Assembly (NCBI GenBank): GCA_039962225.1
Contig: JAMPKV010000001.1
Span: 434,001 to 498,000, forward strand
Direction of reading: 5' to 3'
DNA from: Microcoleus sp. AS-A8
GTDB lineage: Bacteria > Cyanobacteriota > Cyanobacteriia > Cyanobacteriales > Coleofasciculaceae
Length of the DNA: 64,000 nt
This document shows positions 36,701 through 44,421 of this stretch, piece after piece (position 1 is the stretch's first letter; each line of letters starts with the position of its first letter). The notes beneath the pieces are model-generated. The model made no database searches. It was not told where the DNA came from and worked only from the letters and a program-made list of their open reading frames with translations. The translations under genes and the position numbers were made by a program.

Positions 36701-38357
36701 CTTCAGGATTTTGCTGAATTTCTCTAGGCTCTAAGTTGCAGATTTCGCGCACACCACCACTCACAAACAGGAAGGACATCGAACCATCCGCTCGCCGCAA
36801 ACATTCAAAAATGATGCCTGGAACGTTAGCCGTTAGTTTCTGGAGCTGGCGTTCACTGGCTCGTAACGCTTCTTCGGTCTGTTTGGGCTGGGTAATATCA
36901 CGCGAAAGAGCTACAATTTCTGTCACGGCTCCTGTATTGGGATGACGAATGGCGTGGCTCGTGGTTTCCAACCAGACATATTCACCGTTTTGACGACGAA
37001 TGCGGTAGTTGAGGCGTTCGCTCGCTTCCTGGTTCAGGAGGTTGGCGTGGGATTTTCGGAGCGCAGCTACATCTTGAGAATGACAAAAGTCGTACACCGA
37101 GTGTCCGATTAGCTGATCAGGTGCGTATTCTAGGAGCGTGCAGTAAGCGGACGAAGCATATAAAAAAATACCTTCGGATGTATATTGGCAAATTAGTTCG
37201 CTGGAGTTGGGAGCGACGAATCGGTAACTCGCTTGACTGTCGGCGGGACCAGCCGCTTGTTGGCGATGCTTTAATTCCTTAGGCTTGGGAGCATCCTGCT
37301 CTGCTAAGGGAGGTGTTAATGCACTCGATGCCGTGGCTCGGTTACCCTTAGGCAGTTCTGGTGATACTATGGCTGCACTATGGCGAATCCCTAATTCGCT
37401 AGCGGTCACGCTCAGGGGATAGCTACTCTGGCAATTTTCCTTGGACGTCAGCTTTAGCTTCACGTCTAGGGCTATAGCAACTAAATTGGCGATCGCACTG
37501 GCAAAGTTTTCATCTTGTGGCGTCCACGATGGGGCGGTTGCGGTGAGATGTTCGTAGCAGACAACCCCAACTATCTTTTCATGGAGCCAAATCGGGGCAT
37601 CTAAGCGATTGGCAATCGCCACTGGCTTGAGATGGTGGGGTGAGGGGGTGAGAGGGCGAGTGGGTAAAGCTGGACGCCCCTCAGAGGGGGTGAGGTGAGG
37701 TGAAGCGTGAAGAGTGCCCCCTCTCCCTCTGTCCTCCTGTTCCTTTGTCTTCTCGTGGGGTGAAGCACTTCCTGGCGAATGGGAGTCGGTATTTTGGTCA
37801 TATACCTCAACACACTCCATCTGGGAGCGGTCTTTGTTATATAACCACACGCTGACGCGCTCTACCTCAAGAGCATCAGCCGCCGAGGCTGAAATCTGCT
37901 CAATGATAGCTTGGAAATTTTCACGGTTGAGCGTCTGCGCTTGGGTCAGAGCCATGAGTACCTGACTCTGTTTTTGCAGGCGCTGAATGCTCTCTAGGGG
38001 CACATCAAAGGCGAGTTCGCCTGACCTCGTAACGGACTTTGCCTGTGCCTCAGCAAGGCGCTTGCGACGCCGGAATACAAGTGTTAGCAGTACGACTAGC
38101 ACGGCAGTCGAGAAGCCAGCCCACTGAATACTCCATCCTTCTAGGGGGATCAATTGCATTAACCAGATAAAACTCCCAATGCTCACACTCCCAACAAGCA
38201 GCCAGTGGAAACGAGAATCACGTTTTTCTGGAATGCTGCTGAATTGCTCTACCCGTTGAACAGAGGAGTCATATGCTCTGTTCACAATGCTTACTGTAAT
38301 GCCATACGCCAGTTTTAGCTCGGGAAGGGGCAGCTTGTTGGTACTAGTCGTTCGCAT
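33714..38357 (-). CDS. multi-sensor histidine kinase (membrane segment, three GAF, about four PAS)
   Basis: 1547 residues. Two membrane helices near residues 50-95, then a GAF domain (about 130-310) that is interrupted by a low-complexity Pro/His/Ser insert (about 187-246), a run of about four PAS domains with PAC ends (RDITQPKQTEEAL, VIDISERKQAEA, VIEDITERKQAEA, DITERKQAE), then two further GAF domains, and HisKA with the phospho-histidine near residue 1245 (GVAHEINNPINFI) and HATPase (DNGPGMTDSV, GQGSGLGLS). A second insert lies in the HATPase between the N box and G1. Catalytic motifs are intact. Signals sensed are unknown, and no response regulator is near. Confidence 0.93.
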   Translation of the reverse strand: MRTTSTNKLPLPELKLAYGITVSIVNRAYDSSVQRVEQFSSIPEKRDSRFHWLLVGSVSIGSFIWLMQLIPLEGWSIQWAGFSTAVLVVLLTLVFRRRKRLAEAQAKSVTRSGELAFDVPLESIQRLQKQSQVLMALTQAQTLNRENFQAIIEQISASAADALEVERVSVWLYNKDRSQMECVEVYDQNTDSHSPGSASPHEKTKEQEDRGRGGTLHASPHLTPSEGRPALPTRPLTPSPHHLKPVAIANRLDAPIWLHEKIVGVVCYEHLTATAPSWTPQDENFASAIANLVAIALDVKLKLTSKENCQSSYPLSVTASELGIRHSAAIVSPELPKGNRATASSALTPPLAEQDAPKPKELKHRQQAAGPADSQASYRFVAPNSSELICQYTSEGIFLYASSAYCTLLEYAPDQLIGHSVYDFCHSQDVAALRKSHANLLNQEASERLNYRIRRQNGEYVWLETTSHAIRHPNTGAVTEIVALSRDITQPKQTEEALRASERQLQKLTANVPGIIFECLRRADGSMSFLFVSGGVREICNLEPREIQQNPEVLINLIHADDRLRFNRSVACSAKRLQPWRWEGRIILASRQVKWIQAASRPELQANGDILWDGVVIDISERKQAEAILHESEERFRATFEQADVAIAQVAANGQFLRVNPKLCGIIGYKRRELLTKTLIEITHPEDRVATQAYLSEFFNNQRETLHFEKRYVHKTGSLIWARVTVSLVREPSGVPQYCISVIEDITERKQAEAELHRANRDRINLLESITEAFFAVDREWRFTYINSKTEQFLSRCAEELLGQSLWEVFPYAVDSQFEQQYRRAVAEQTSIKFEEFYPPLQLWLQVRAYPYEGGLSVYFSDITERKQAEAGLLNRSRLSSLAAEVGIALANGGSLLRILQLCTEAMVQQLNASSATIWTLNPASQRLEQQVATGQHFPLQPDLINLVAQTRQLYWTSDEAGTNVSTSCSPSSLCPHFSGYPLVVEDRLMGVMAVLGNHPLSEEARDTLSWVANAIAIAIDRYWARSELLTRRESLLFGLANQIRNSLELDIILETAVQSIRSLFQIDRCHFLWYMPHESEPYWEVVHEASNPNLKSHIGRYTMTQVRLSAEQLLNRQIIQIDQVETFRNPRLRKFLLNMGYTSVLSIPIKTYGGAIGVISCGHCTGSRPWDESEVELLLAVVAQLAIALDQAELYAKARQAATEAQAKAQEVERALNQLRMTQAQLVQSEKMSSLGQLVAGVAHEINNPINFIHGNLAYAGAYIYDLLNLVHLYQEHYPVPPVAIAEQAEVINIDFIATDLPKLLGSMQRGTDRIRSIVQSLRKFSRADEADMKKVDVHEGIESTLLILQHRLKAKGKHPEITIFKEYGSLPPIECYPGELNQVFMNILINAIEALKPLDIGIQPHSSLFVPHPSPTITIRTRILEYCESPTVTEDSPGAIAQKALPEAIAEHPTSTSSQTETLSRQSSQRVVIQISDNGPGMTDSVKAKLFDPFFTTKPVGQGSGLGLSISYQIIVEHHHGILTCTSTPGHGTEFWIEIPIQQVL

Positions 38358-39199
38358 ATTTGATCCCCATTCCAGATCTTTAGGAGATTTACACTCCGAG
38401 TATTAGTACTCACCTCGCCGTTTAATGCTATGCACTTGCCTGTGTGTTCAGGAATTGAGATCCCTCAACAGTTGCCCTCCAATAGGCTTGGAACCCCAAT
38501 GAGCAAGTTTTTCTTCTCTTGCTTGCCACTACTTTTTATTTCTGCCTTCCTGATGGATGACGAAAGATTTAAATGGCTACTGGGGAAATTGATTTTCCTC
38601 TCACTAAAGGATTCGTTGTTGTGTTTGAAACAACCGTAATAGGCAAGAAAACATCAAAACGCCTAAGTAGTAGATGCCCTAATCTGTTACCCCAACTCTG
38701 GCAAGTGATTGTTCAACTCAGCTCTTGCCGTAGCGAAAATAGGAAAATAGCTTGGCTACTATTTATTGAACATCTTTGAGGCTGCTGCACCTCGGGTTGG
38801 GCTATATAAATACCATAAAGGTTGCTTAAGTAGCAAATACACCGTAAAGATACGGAAAGTATATGTATTACAAATACAGATGAAATAACCGTAATTGTAC
38901 GGACTCCTGTACTACATTAAATCACATTCAGAGAATTATCTGAGCAGGAATCCTACTGAGTTTGGTAAGCTCTATCCGGGTCTCGAAGGTTTTTTCGAGT
39001 GGTGCATGTGGGTCAGTGTGTGAGATGTAGAAAAACTACGTAAGGCTCATATTATAACTGTGGTTTGCGGCTTTCAGATCGGCGACTAGTGCAGGGCGGC
39101 GAAAGTTCCCCACCAGTCAGGTGAAAGGAATGGGGGAGTAGGGGGCAATGCCTCCTTACTAAAGCTCCGAGGCAGGCACCCGGATCATGGGGGAGTATG
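38358..39199. other. 842-bp intergenic region with hairpins
   Basis: Between two genes on the minus strand (the multi-sensor kinase and SbcC). It holds a stem CTCGAA/TTCGAG at 38982-38999, a stem GTAG/CTAC around 39025, and a third dispersed GC-rich repeat copy at 39137-39195. No gene is supported. Confidence 0.5.
39137..39195. repeat. dispersed intergenic repeat, copy 3 (partial)
   Basis: GTAGGGGGCAATGCCTCCTT, then CTCCGAGGCAGGCACCCGG, related in order to the segments at 420-501 and 13812-13905. Confidence 0.5.
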
Positions 39200-42100
39200 T
39201 CAAATCGACAGACTTAATTGAGAACCCCCCTCAGTTTTGCGGACTTCAATTCGCGTCTGGAACGCCTCTTTAAACTGCGGCATATGCGTTACCGTCAAAA
39301 TACAAGAGAAATCAGACGAGATCGCATTGATCGCCGCAATCAAGCGATCGCATCCTTCCGCATCCTGTGTGCCAAACCCCTCATCGACAATTAACATTTG
39401 TAACGATGTCCCCGCTCGTTGTGCCAACAGTCGCGCTAAGGCAAGACGAATGGAAAAGTTAATCCGAAACGCTTCCCCCCCAGAGTAAGTTTCATAAGGT
39501 CGAGTACCATTCGCATCAGCAATCAGAATATCGAGGGTATCAATTAGTTTCGTGGTTTTCTTCGATGCCCTACGCCCTGCTCGTTGCGTAACAAATTGAA
39601 TATGTAATTGATTTCCTGTCAGTCGTGCCAGAATGTGGTTGGCTTCTGCCTCCAATTGAGGCAAAATATTCTCAATCATCAGGGCTTGGATACCATTCTT
39701 ACCAAAGGCGATCGCTAATTCCTGATGAACGCGATATTGCCGTTGCAGCTCTTGAAATTGTTTGTATTCATCCTCATATTGCGTTTGGAGCGATTCCAAT
39801 TGAGTCAATTGCTGTTGCAAACGCCCCTGAAAAGCAAGATGTTCATCGAGTTGTCGTCGCCGTTGTTGCATCCCTAACTCTAAGGCTTGAATTTCTGGCG
39901 TGGCGTCGGGATACTGTTCAATTTGCTTGACAATATTCTCAAGTTGCGATTTAGTTTCACCCTGTTCAGTGCGTCGTGCTTGTAGTGTCTGCATCAGCGC
40001 TTGCAAACGTTGGCAAACTTGGGGATATTGCTGCTGAGCAGACATAACTTCCTGATAACGCAGTTGCCAGGATTGGGCTTGACGCACCGAAGCTCGCAGG
40101 GCGTTATGTTCAGCTAAGTTATAGCCGATTTGTGTCATATCCAGGTCGAGGGCATCGAGTTTCTGCTTGAGTTCAGAAGTCGTTTGCAACTCGTGCACTG
40201 AAGCCTGGAGGGCATCAAGCTGAGCTTGGAGTTGTGGCTTCTTGTCCTCAATTTGACGCCGACGTTTGAGCGCGTCTTCCAGCTTAGCTTGCTTGATCTC
40301 TGCCCAGCGCCAACGATCGACCTCGCTGCGTGCTAGGGCGTGGGTTTGTTCACTGTAGTTGAGTTGCTGTAACTGAACCTCGATTTGCTGTAATTGTGCC
40401 TGTAACTCGACTGCGTAAGCACCCGCATGAAGCGATCGCTCCAGTTGTTCCTTTTCCTCGGAGAGTTCATACAGCCGATCATAAACTTCGTCTGTCGCTT
40501 CCAAGCGGGCTTCCAATTGTCCTCGTTGTTCCAGTAATTTTTCATAAGGAGACAGTTCTTGCGAGAGTTGGGCGTACTCATGTCTGAGAACCTGTAATTC
40601 TCGTTCGCAGACAGTTAGCTGTTCTCGCACCAGCCAAAATTGCTCTTGAACGCCCTGGTGTTCGCTAACGGTTTTCTGAATGACGTGATGAGAGTGTGCT
40701 TCATCCAGAGGGCGATCGCACAAGGGGCAAACCGCATTCTGCACTTGCAGCATCTCCATTTTTTGCGTGAGTTCTGCCAACTGCTTCTCATAACGGCGTT
40801 GGTTTTCCTGCAAGCGTTCTTGAAAGTGGCGTCGTTCGAGTCCTTTCTCCTGCACTCGCTGTTGATAAACACGCTTTTTTTCGAGCTGTCCAATTTCTGC
40901 ACCCACTTGTAGCACGGTTTGTCGCAACTCAGGAGTGACAGCAATTTGTGCATTGAGCTGTTTCTCAGAAGAATACAGTTCTTCTAATCTGGCACTGAGT
41001 CGAGCTTGGGCGCGATCCAGTTCAGTTTGCAGTGAGGTGCTGCGTTGCAGTAGGGGAGAGACTTCCAGTTGCAAATGATCCAACTCAACCAGGCGCTTGC
41101 GAGCCAGGTTCAGTTGCTCCAGGGCGGCGGATACTTCCCCGGAACGCGAGAGTGCATCCTGAATTTCTTGTTCTTGAGGGCGCAGGGCTTGGAGTTGAGC
41201 TTGTGTGTCGCGGATTTTTAAATTCAGTTCGTTAATTTGTTGCGTTAGCTGTTGTTGTAGTTGTTGTTTTTGCTGTTGGGCTTCTTGGTAAGCCTGAAAT
41301 TTGGCTGTGAAAATTTCTTCTTGCTGTTGCAGGCTGATGTATTGGGCATAACCGGCTTTGATGGACTCTTCTTGACTCAGAAGGGTGGCGAGTTGCCGTT
41401 GTTGCGCTTCGGTTGCGGCGATGTCTTGAGTGAGGCGATCGCAATCTTGACTCAGATTCTGATCTTGTTGTCGCACAAAGGTCAACTGTTGTTGCCAGGT
41501 GCTGCGTTGGCTTACAACGGCTTGCAGTTGTTGCAGTTGTTTTTGGTCTATATCTTGGGCTTGTTGCAGTTGTTGGAGAGTCGCTTTGAGGAGAGTTTGT
41601 TGTTCTAGTGTCTCGTCTCGTTGTTCCAACTGTTGCTTAATGGTCTGCAAACTTTGCTCTAGTTGTTCCGCTTGACCTTTAAACTGTCGGGATAAATCTT
41701 TAGCCTGCTCTGCCAATGTTTCATACTGGTCGAGCTTCAGTAAGTCAGCCAGAATTTGTTTACGTTCACTCGGACGCCTGAGCATGAATTCATCGGCTCG
41801 ACCTTGACGCAGGTAAGCCGAATTAATAAATGTGTCGTAATCCAGTTTTAGATGATACAGAATTAACTGTTGGGTGGCTCGGACTCCTTTCTCGGTTAAA
41901 GAGCGGAAGCCTCCTGCTGTCTCAATTTGAAATTCTAGAGAACTACTTTGTCCCCGGTGGCGAGTGCGAATAATGCGATGGGTTTGCTGGTTGTTTTGAA
42001 AGATGAAATCGACCCGGACATCTTTCGCGCCGGCGTGGATGATATCATCTTCTGATTCAGCACGGCTTTGCCCCCAAATCACCCAGGTAATCGCTTCGAG

Positions 42101-42220
42101 AAGGGAAGATTTCCCCGCGCCATTCGGCCCGCAGATACAAGCTGTATGCAGACCGCGAAAGTCTAGAATGGCATCGCGGTAACTGAGGAAATTTTTTAAT
42201 GTTAGTTGTAGCGGAATCAT
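39200..42220 (-). CDS. sbcC: SbcC (Rad50-like) exonuclease subunit
   Basis: 1006 residues with the Rad50/SMC layout: an N-terminal ATPase half with Walker A CGPNGAGKSS (residues 30-39), long coiled coils rich in Gln/Glu/Leu on both sides of a zinc hook CPLC (C498 and C501), and a C-terminal half with the signature GGEAFRIN and Walker B LIVDEGFGTQD. SbcC pairs with the nuclease SbcD to open DNA hairpins and process double-strand ends. sbcD is not next to it in this window. Glutamine-rich coiled coils are normal for the family. Transcribed alone. Confidence 0.95.
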   Translation of the reverse strand: MIPLQLTLKNFLSYRDAILDFRGLHTACICGPNGAGKSSLLEAITWVIWGQSRAESEDDIIHAGAKDVRVDFIFQNNQQTHRIIRTRHRGQSSSLEFQIETAGGFRSLTEKGVRATQQLILYHLKLDYDTFINSAYLRQGRADEFMLRRPSERKQILADLLKLDQYETLAEQAKDLSRQFKGQAEQLEQSLQTIKQQLEQRDETLEQQTLLKATLQQLQQAQDIDQKQLQQLQAVVSQRSTWQQQLTFVRQQDQNLSQDCDRLTQDIAATEAQQRQLATLLSQEESIKAGYAQYISLQQQEEIFTAKFQAYQEAQQQKQQLQQQLTQQINELNLKIRDTQAQLQALRPQEQEIQDALSRSGEVSAALEQLNLARKRLVELDHLQLEVSPLLQRSTSLQTELDRAQARLSARLEELYSSEKQLNAQIAVTPELRQTVLQVGAEIGQLEKKRVYQQRVQEKGLERRHFQERLQENQRRYEKQLAELTQKMEMLQVQNAVCPLCDRPLDEAHSHHVIQKTVSEHQGVQEQFWLVREQLTVCERELQVLRHEYAQLSQELSPYEKLLEQRGQLEARLEATDEVYDRLYELSEEKEQLERSLHAGAYAVELQAQLQQIEVQLQQLNYSEQTHALARSEVDRWRWAEIKQAKLEDALKRRRQIEDKKPQLQAQLDALQASVHELQTTSELKQKLDALDLDMTQIGYNLAEHNALRASVRQAQSWQLRYQEVMSAQQQYPQVCQRLQALMQTLQARRTEQGETKSQLENIVKQIEQYPDATPEIQALELGMQQRRRQLDEHLAFQGRLQQQLTQLESLQTQYEDEYKQFQELQRQYRVHQELAIAFGKNGIQALMIENILPQLEAEANHILARLTGNQLHIQFVTQRAGRRASKKTTKLIDTLDILIADANGTRPYETYSGGEAFRINFSIRLALARLLAQRAGTSLQMLIVDEGFGTQDAEGCDRLIAAINAISSDFSCILTVTHMPQFKEAFQTRIEVRKTEGGSQLSLSI

Positions 42221-42704
42221 TCAGGCTTTAATGCCTCACACTTTGTCATGAGAAATGATGAGTACATCTGCACCTTGCCTAGTTTATCTACGTAATAATG
42301 AGCTTTCTAGCCCTTGCGTCTTTAACTTTACAATTATTAATAATCCCCTGAGAGTCTCACTGACTGGCGGATACAATTCGCGGATAGAAAACGAAGTCCT
42401 CCGCCTGAGTTTATAGAAGGACGGATTTTAAGAAAGCAGCTTTATTAATATCGATCCTTTCTGAAGGCTCTGATTCGGTGCCATTCACCGCTCAACCCGA
42501 TGATCCCTCAACCGCGAACCCAGTGATGGGATTGAATGAGCGTCGCTGAGGAGAAATTCACCTCTCTAATGACAGAGACTCGCTTACTGCTACAGAGTGA
42601 TGAATTTGTCAAACTCAATGAGCAAAATGAAACGGTAGCTAAGCGCACAAAAATGACTCTGCGTGATTGCAGGCTCATGTGTGCTCAACCAGAAGGAGGA
42701 AAGC
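42221..42704. other. 484-bp intergenic region
   Basis: Between divergent sbcC and the stress-protein gene. A 70-codon open frame (from 42536) continues through the real start of the next gene in another frame and is not supported. No further signal recognised. Confidence 0.45.
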
Positions 42705-43286
42705 ATGACTGTAGGACGAATCCAACGGGCTGTCGGCATTTTTTCTAACCGTCGCGATGCAGAACACGCGCTCACTGAGCTCAGAGATGCTGGTTTTGAC
42801 ATGAATAAAGTATCTGTCATTGTCAAAAACGCAGACCCCAATGACCAAATTGGCGGTGCTGGTGTGAGCGATGGCAAAGAAGACCAAGTTGAAGGCGGAA
42901 CCAAAGCCGGAGCAACTGCCGGTGCCGTGACGGGAGGTTTAATTGGTTTAATCGGCGGCTTGAGTTTGTTGGCCATTCCTGGAGTCGGCCCTGTTGCAGA
43001 AGCGGGTGTTCTTCTGGCTAACACTCTTTTAGGGGGTGCCATTGGTGCTGCTGGTGGTGCGCTTGTGGGAGCACTCCTTGGTTGGGGAGTTCCGGAAGAT
43101 AAAGCTAAATATTATGGCGATCGAGTTTCCCAAGGGGATTATCTGATTATCGTAGAGAGCACCGCCGAGGACATCTTGAGAGCCGAAGCGATTCTAGATA
43201 ATCGAGGGGTTCTAGATTGGGGTATTTATGATGCCGATGCACCAACAACAATGGGTCCGGGTGCGGGTCGAACGGGTGTGCTTTAG
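42705..43286 (+). CDS. general stress protein 17M-like domain protein with glycine-rich membrane hairpin
   Basis: 193 residues from ATG 42705, with AGGAGG just upstream. The N-terminal RAVGIFSNRRDAEHALTELR and the VSVIVKNADP segment form the GsiB/YflT-like general stress protein 17M domain. A long Gly/Ala/Leu-rich region (TAGAVTGGLIGLIGGLSLLA and LLGGAIGAAGGALVGALLGW) suggests a membrane hairpin, and the YLIIVESTAEDILRAEAILD end returns to a soluble fold with a late GAGRTGVL. Such proteins are often induced by stress in cyanobacteria. The longer upstream frame lacks a ribosome-binding site. Confidence 0.78.
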   Translation: MTVGRIQRAVGIFSNRRDAEHALTELRDAGFDMNKVSVIVKNADPNDQIGGAGVSDGKEDQVEGGTKAGATAGAVTGGLIGLIGGLSLLAIPGVGPVAEAGVLLANTLLGGAIGAAGGALVGALLGWGVPEDKAKYYGDRVSQGDYLIIVESTAEDILRAEAILDNRGVLDWGIYDADAPTTMGPGAGRTGVL

Positions 43287-43459
43287 TGTCGATTAAGAAT
43301 TGATAGCAATCCTACTGGGTAGCCTGTTGCTGGGAGAAAAAGTGACAGGCTCTTTGTTGCTAAACATTAAATCAACAATAATACAACTGTACTGTGGGAA
43401 GTCCCCGTTGTAAAATCACGGCACGGGAATACCAAACGATCAAAAAAATACCGACAATC

Positions 43460-44083
43460 ATGGCAAAAGCTACAGTACAGTATACGACCAAGGATTTAAG
43501 AGAACTGGGTCTATTTGTTGAAGTTCAAGGGCGAACCGACAATGATAAAACTCGACAAAAAGCCCTCGAAGAAATTCAACGCCGCATGGATGACCCAGAC
43601 GATGCGACCCTGAACCGAGAAAGCTTTGCCGATGGGTTGAGCACTGAGGATTTAATTATGGTCGAGCCACCCACCACTGACTCTTCAGAGGATAATGAAC
43701 CAGAGGTGATTCAGGCCGTTAAAGCGATCGCCACTTTAGCTAGTTTAAGGGGTTCCTTGGAAGATGCTTATAAAGGCGCAGCAGAATTACGCCCTGTGAT
43801 TGAGGCGTTATTTTCTCCAGAACCACTGACACCAGAACAGATGCAGCAGGCAATGGATAAAAACTTTTCCAAAACTTTAATTAAGTTTGCCGAAGCCAGA
43901 GCCGCTCATGATAAATTTCTGCCTACCGCCGAGCAAGCGTGGGAACTTTTAGCACCCATGCTCCCCAAAGACTCCAAAAACAGTGAGTCTCAGATGAATG
44001 AGTCAGAGGCTCAAGTCACCTCCCAAGAATCCCAGGCACCGCCCAAGGATGCTAAAAATGGCAAAAAGACTGCAACGTCGTAA
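43460..44083 (+). CDS. hypothetical protein with acidic C-terminal tail
   Basis: 207 residues from ATG 43460 (an in-frame GTG at 43394 is an alternative). The first part (MAKATVQYTTKDLRELGLFV, then QKALEEIQRRMDDPDDATLN) is mixed; the middle helix-rich region (LASLRGSLEDAYKGAAELRP) is well formed, and the last 30 residues are polar and disordered. No family recognised and no membrane segment. A stable hairpin follows at 44107-44140. No strong ribosome-binding site. Confidence 0.6.
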   Translation: MAKATVQYTTKDLRELGLFVEVQGRTDNDKTRQKALEEIQRRMDDPDDATLNRESFADGLSTEDLIMVEPPTTDSSEDNEPEVIQAVKAIATLASLRGSLEDAYKGAAELRPVIEALFSPEPLTPEQMQQAMDKNFSKTLIKFAEARAAHDKFLPTAEQAWELLAPMLPKDSKNSESQMNESEAQVTSQESQAPPKDAKNGKKTATS

Positions 44084-44106
44084 CTGTTGCCAAGTCTAGA
44101 TTATTC

Positions 44107-44140
44107 AAGACTCCGTCCTCGTGTAGCAGGGCGGAGTCTT
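44107..44140 (+). terminator. hairpin terminator
   Basis: 13-bp arms AAGACTCCGTCCT (44107-44119) and AGGGCGGAGTCTT (44128-44140) with one G-T pair and an 8-base loop, 24 bp after the stop of the preceding gene. The following U-tract is short. Confidence 0.6.
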
Positions 44141-44421
44141 CAGGCATTTGTTGATATCTTCATAAACCTGACATTCCATACCCAGATATCGCGCATGGTG
44201 ATTCCCCTATGGAAAGCTGTGGGTGGATGCTTGCCTTTTTAACAGGATATAACAGAGGGACAAGGGAAATACCTGAGTATGGAATTGGAATCAGCGTAAT
44301 ACACTCTCGATCACTTTCCAGGGGCTAAGACAGTCGGTGCATCCAACATTTAAGTTCACAACGGTCTTGAATTATCCAGACTTGGACGCACAAGAATTCA
44401 TAGCAACGTAGGAAATTAACA
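44141..44421. other. intergenic region before the orthocaspase gene
   Basis: About 280 bp with no gene recognised. AGGAAATTAACA precedes the ATG at 44422. Confidence 0.4.
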
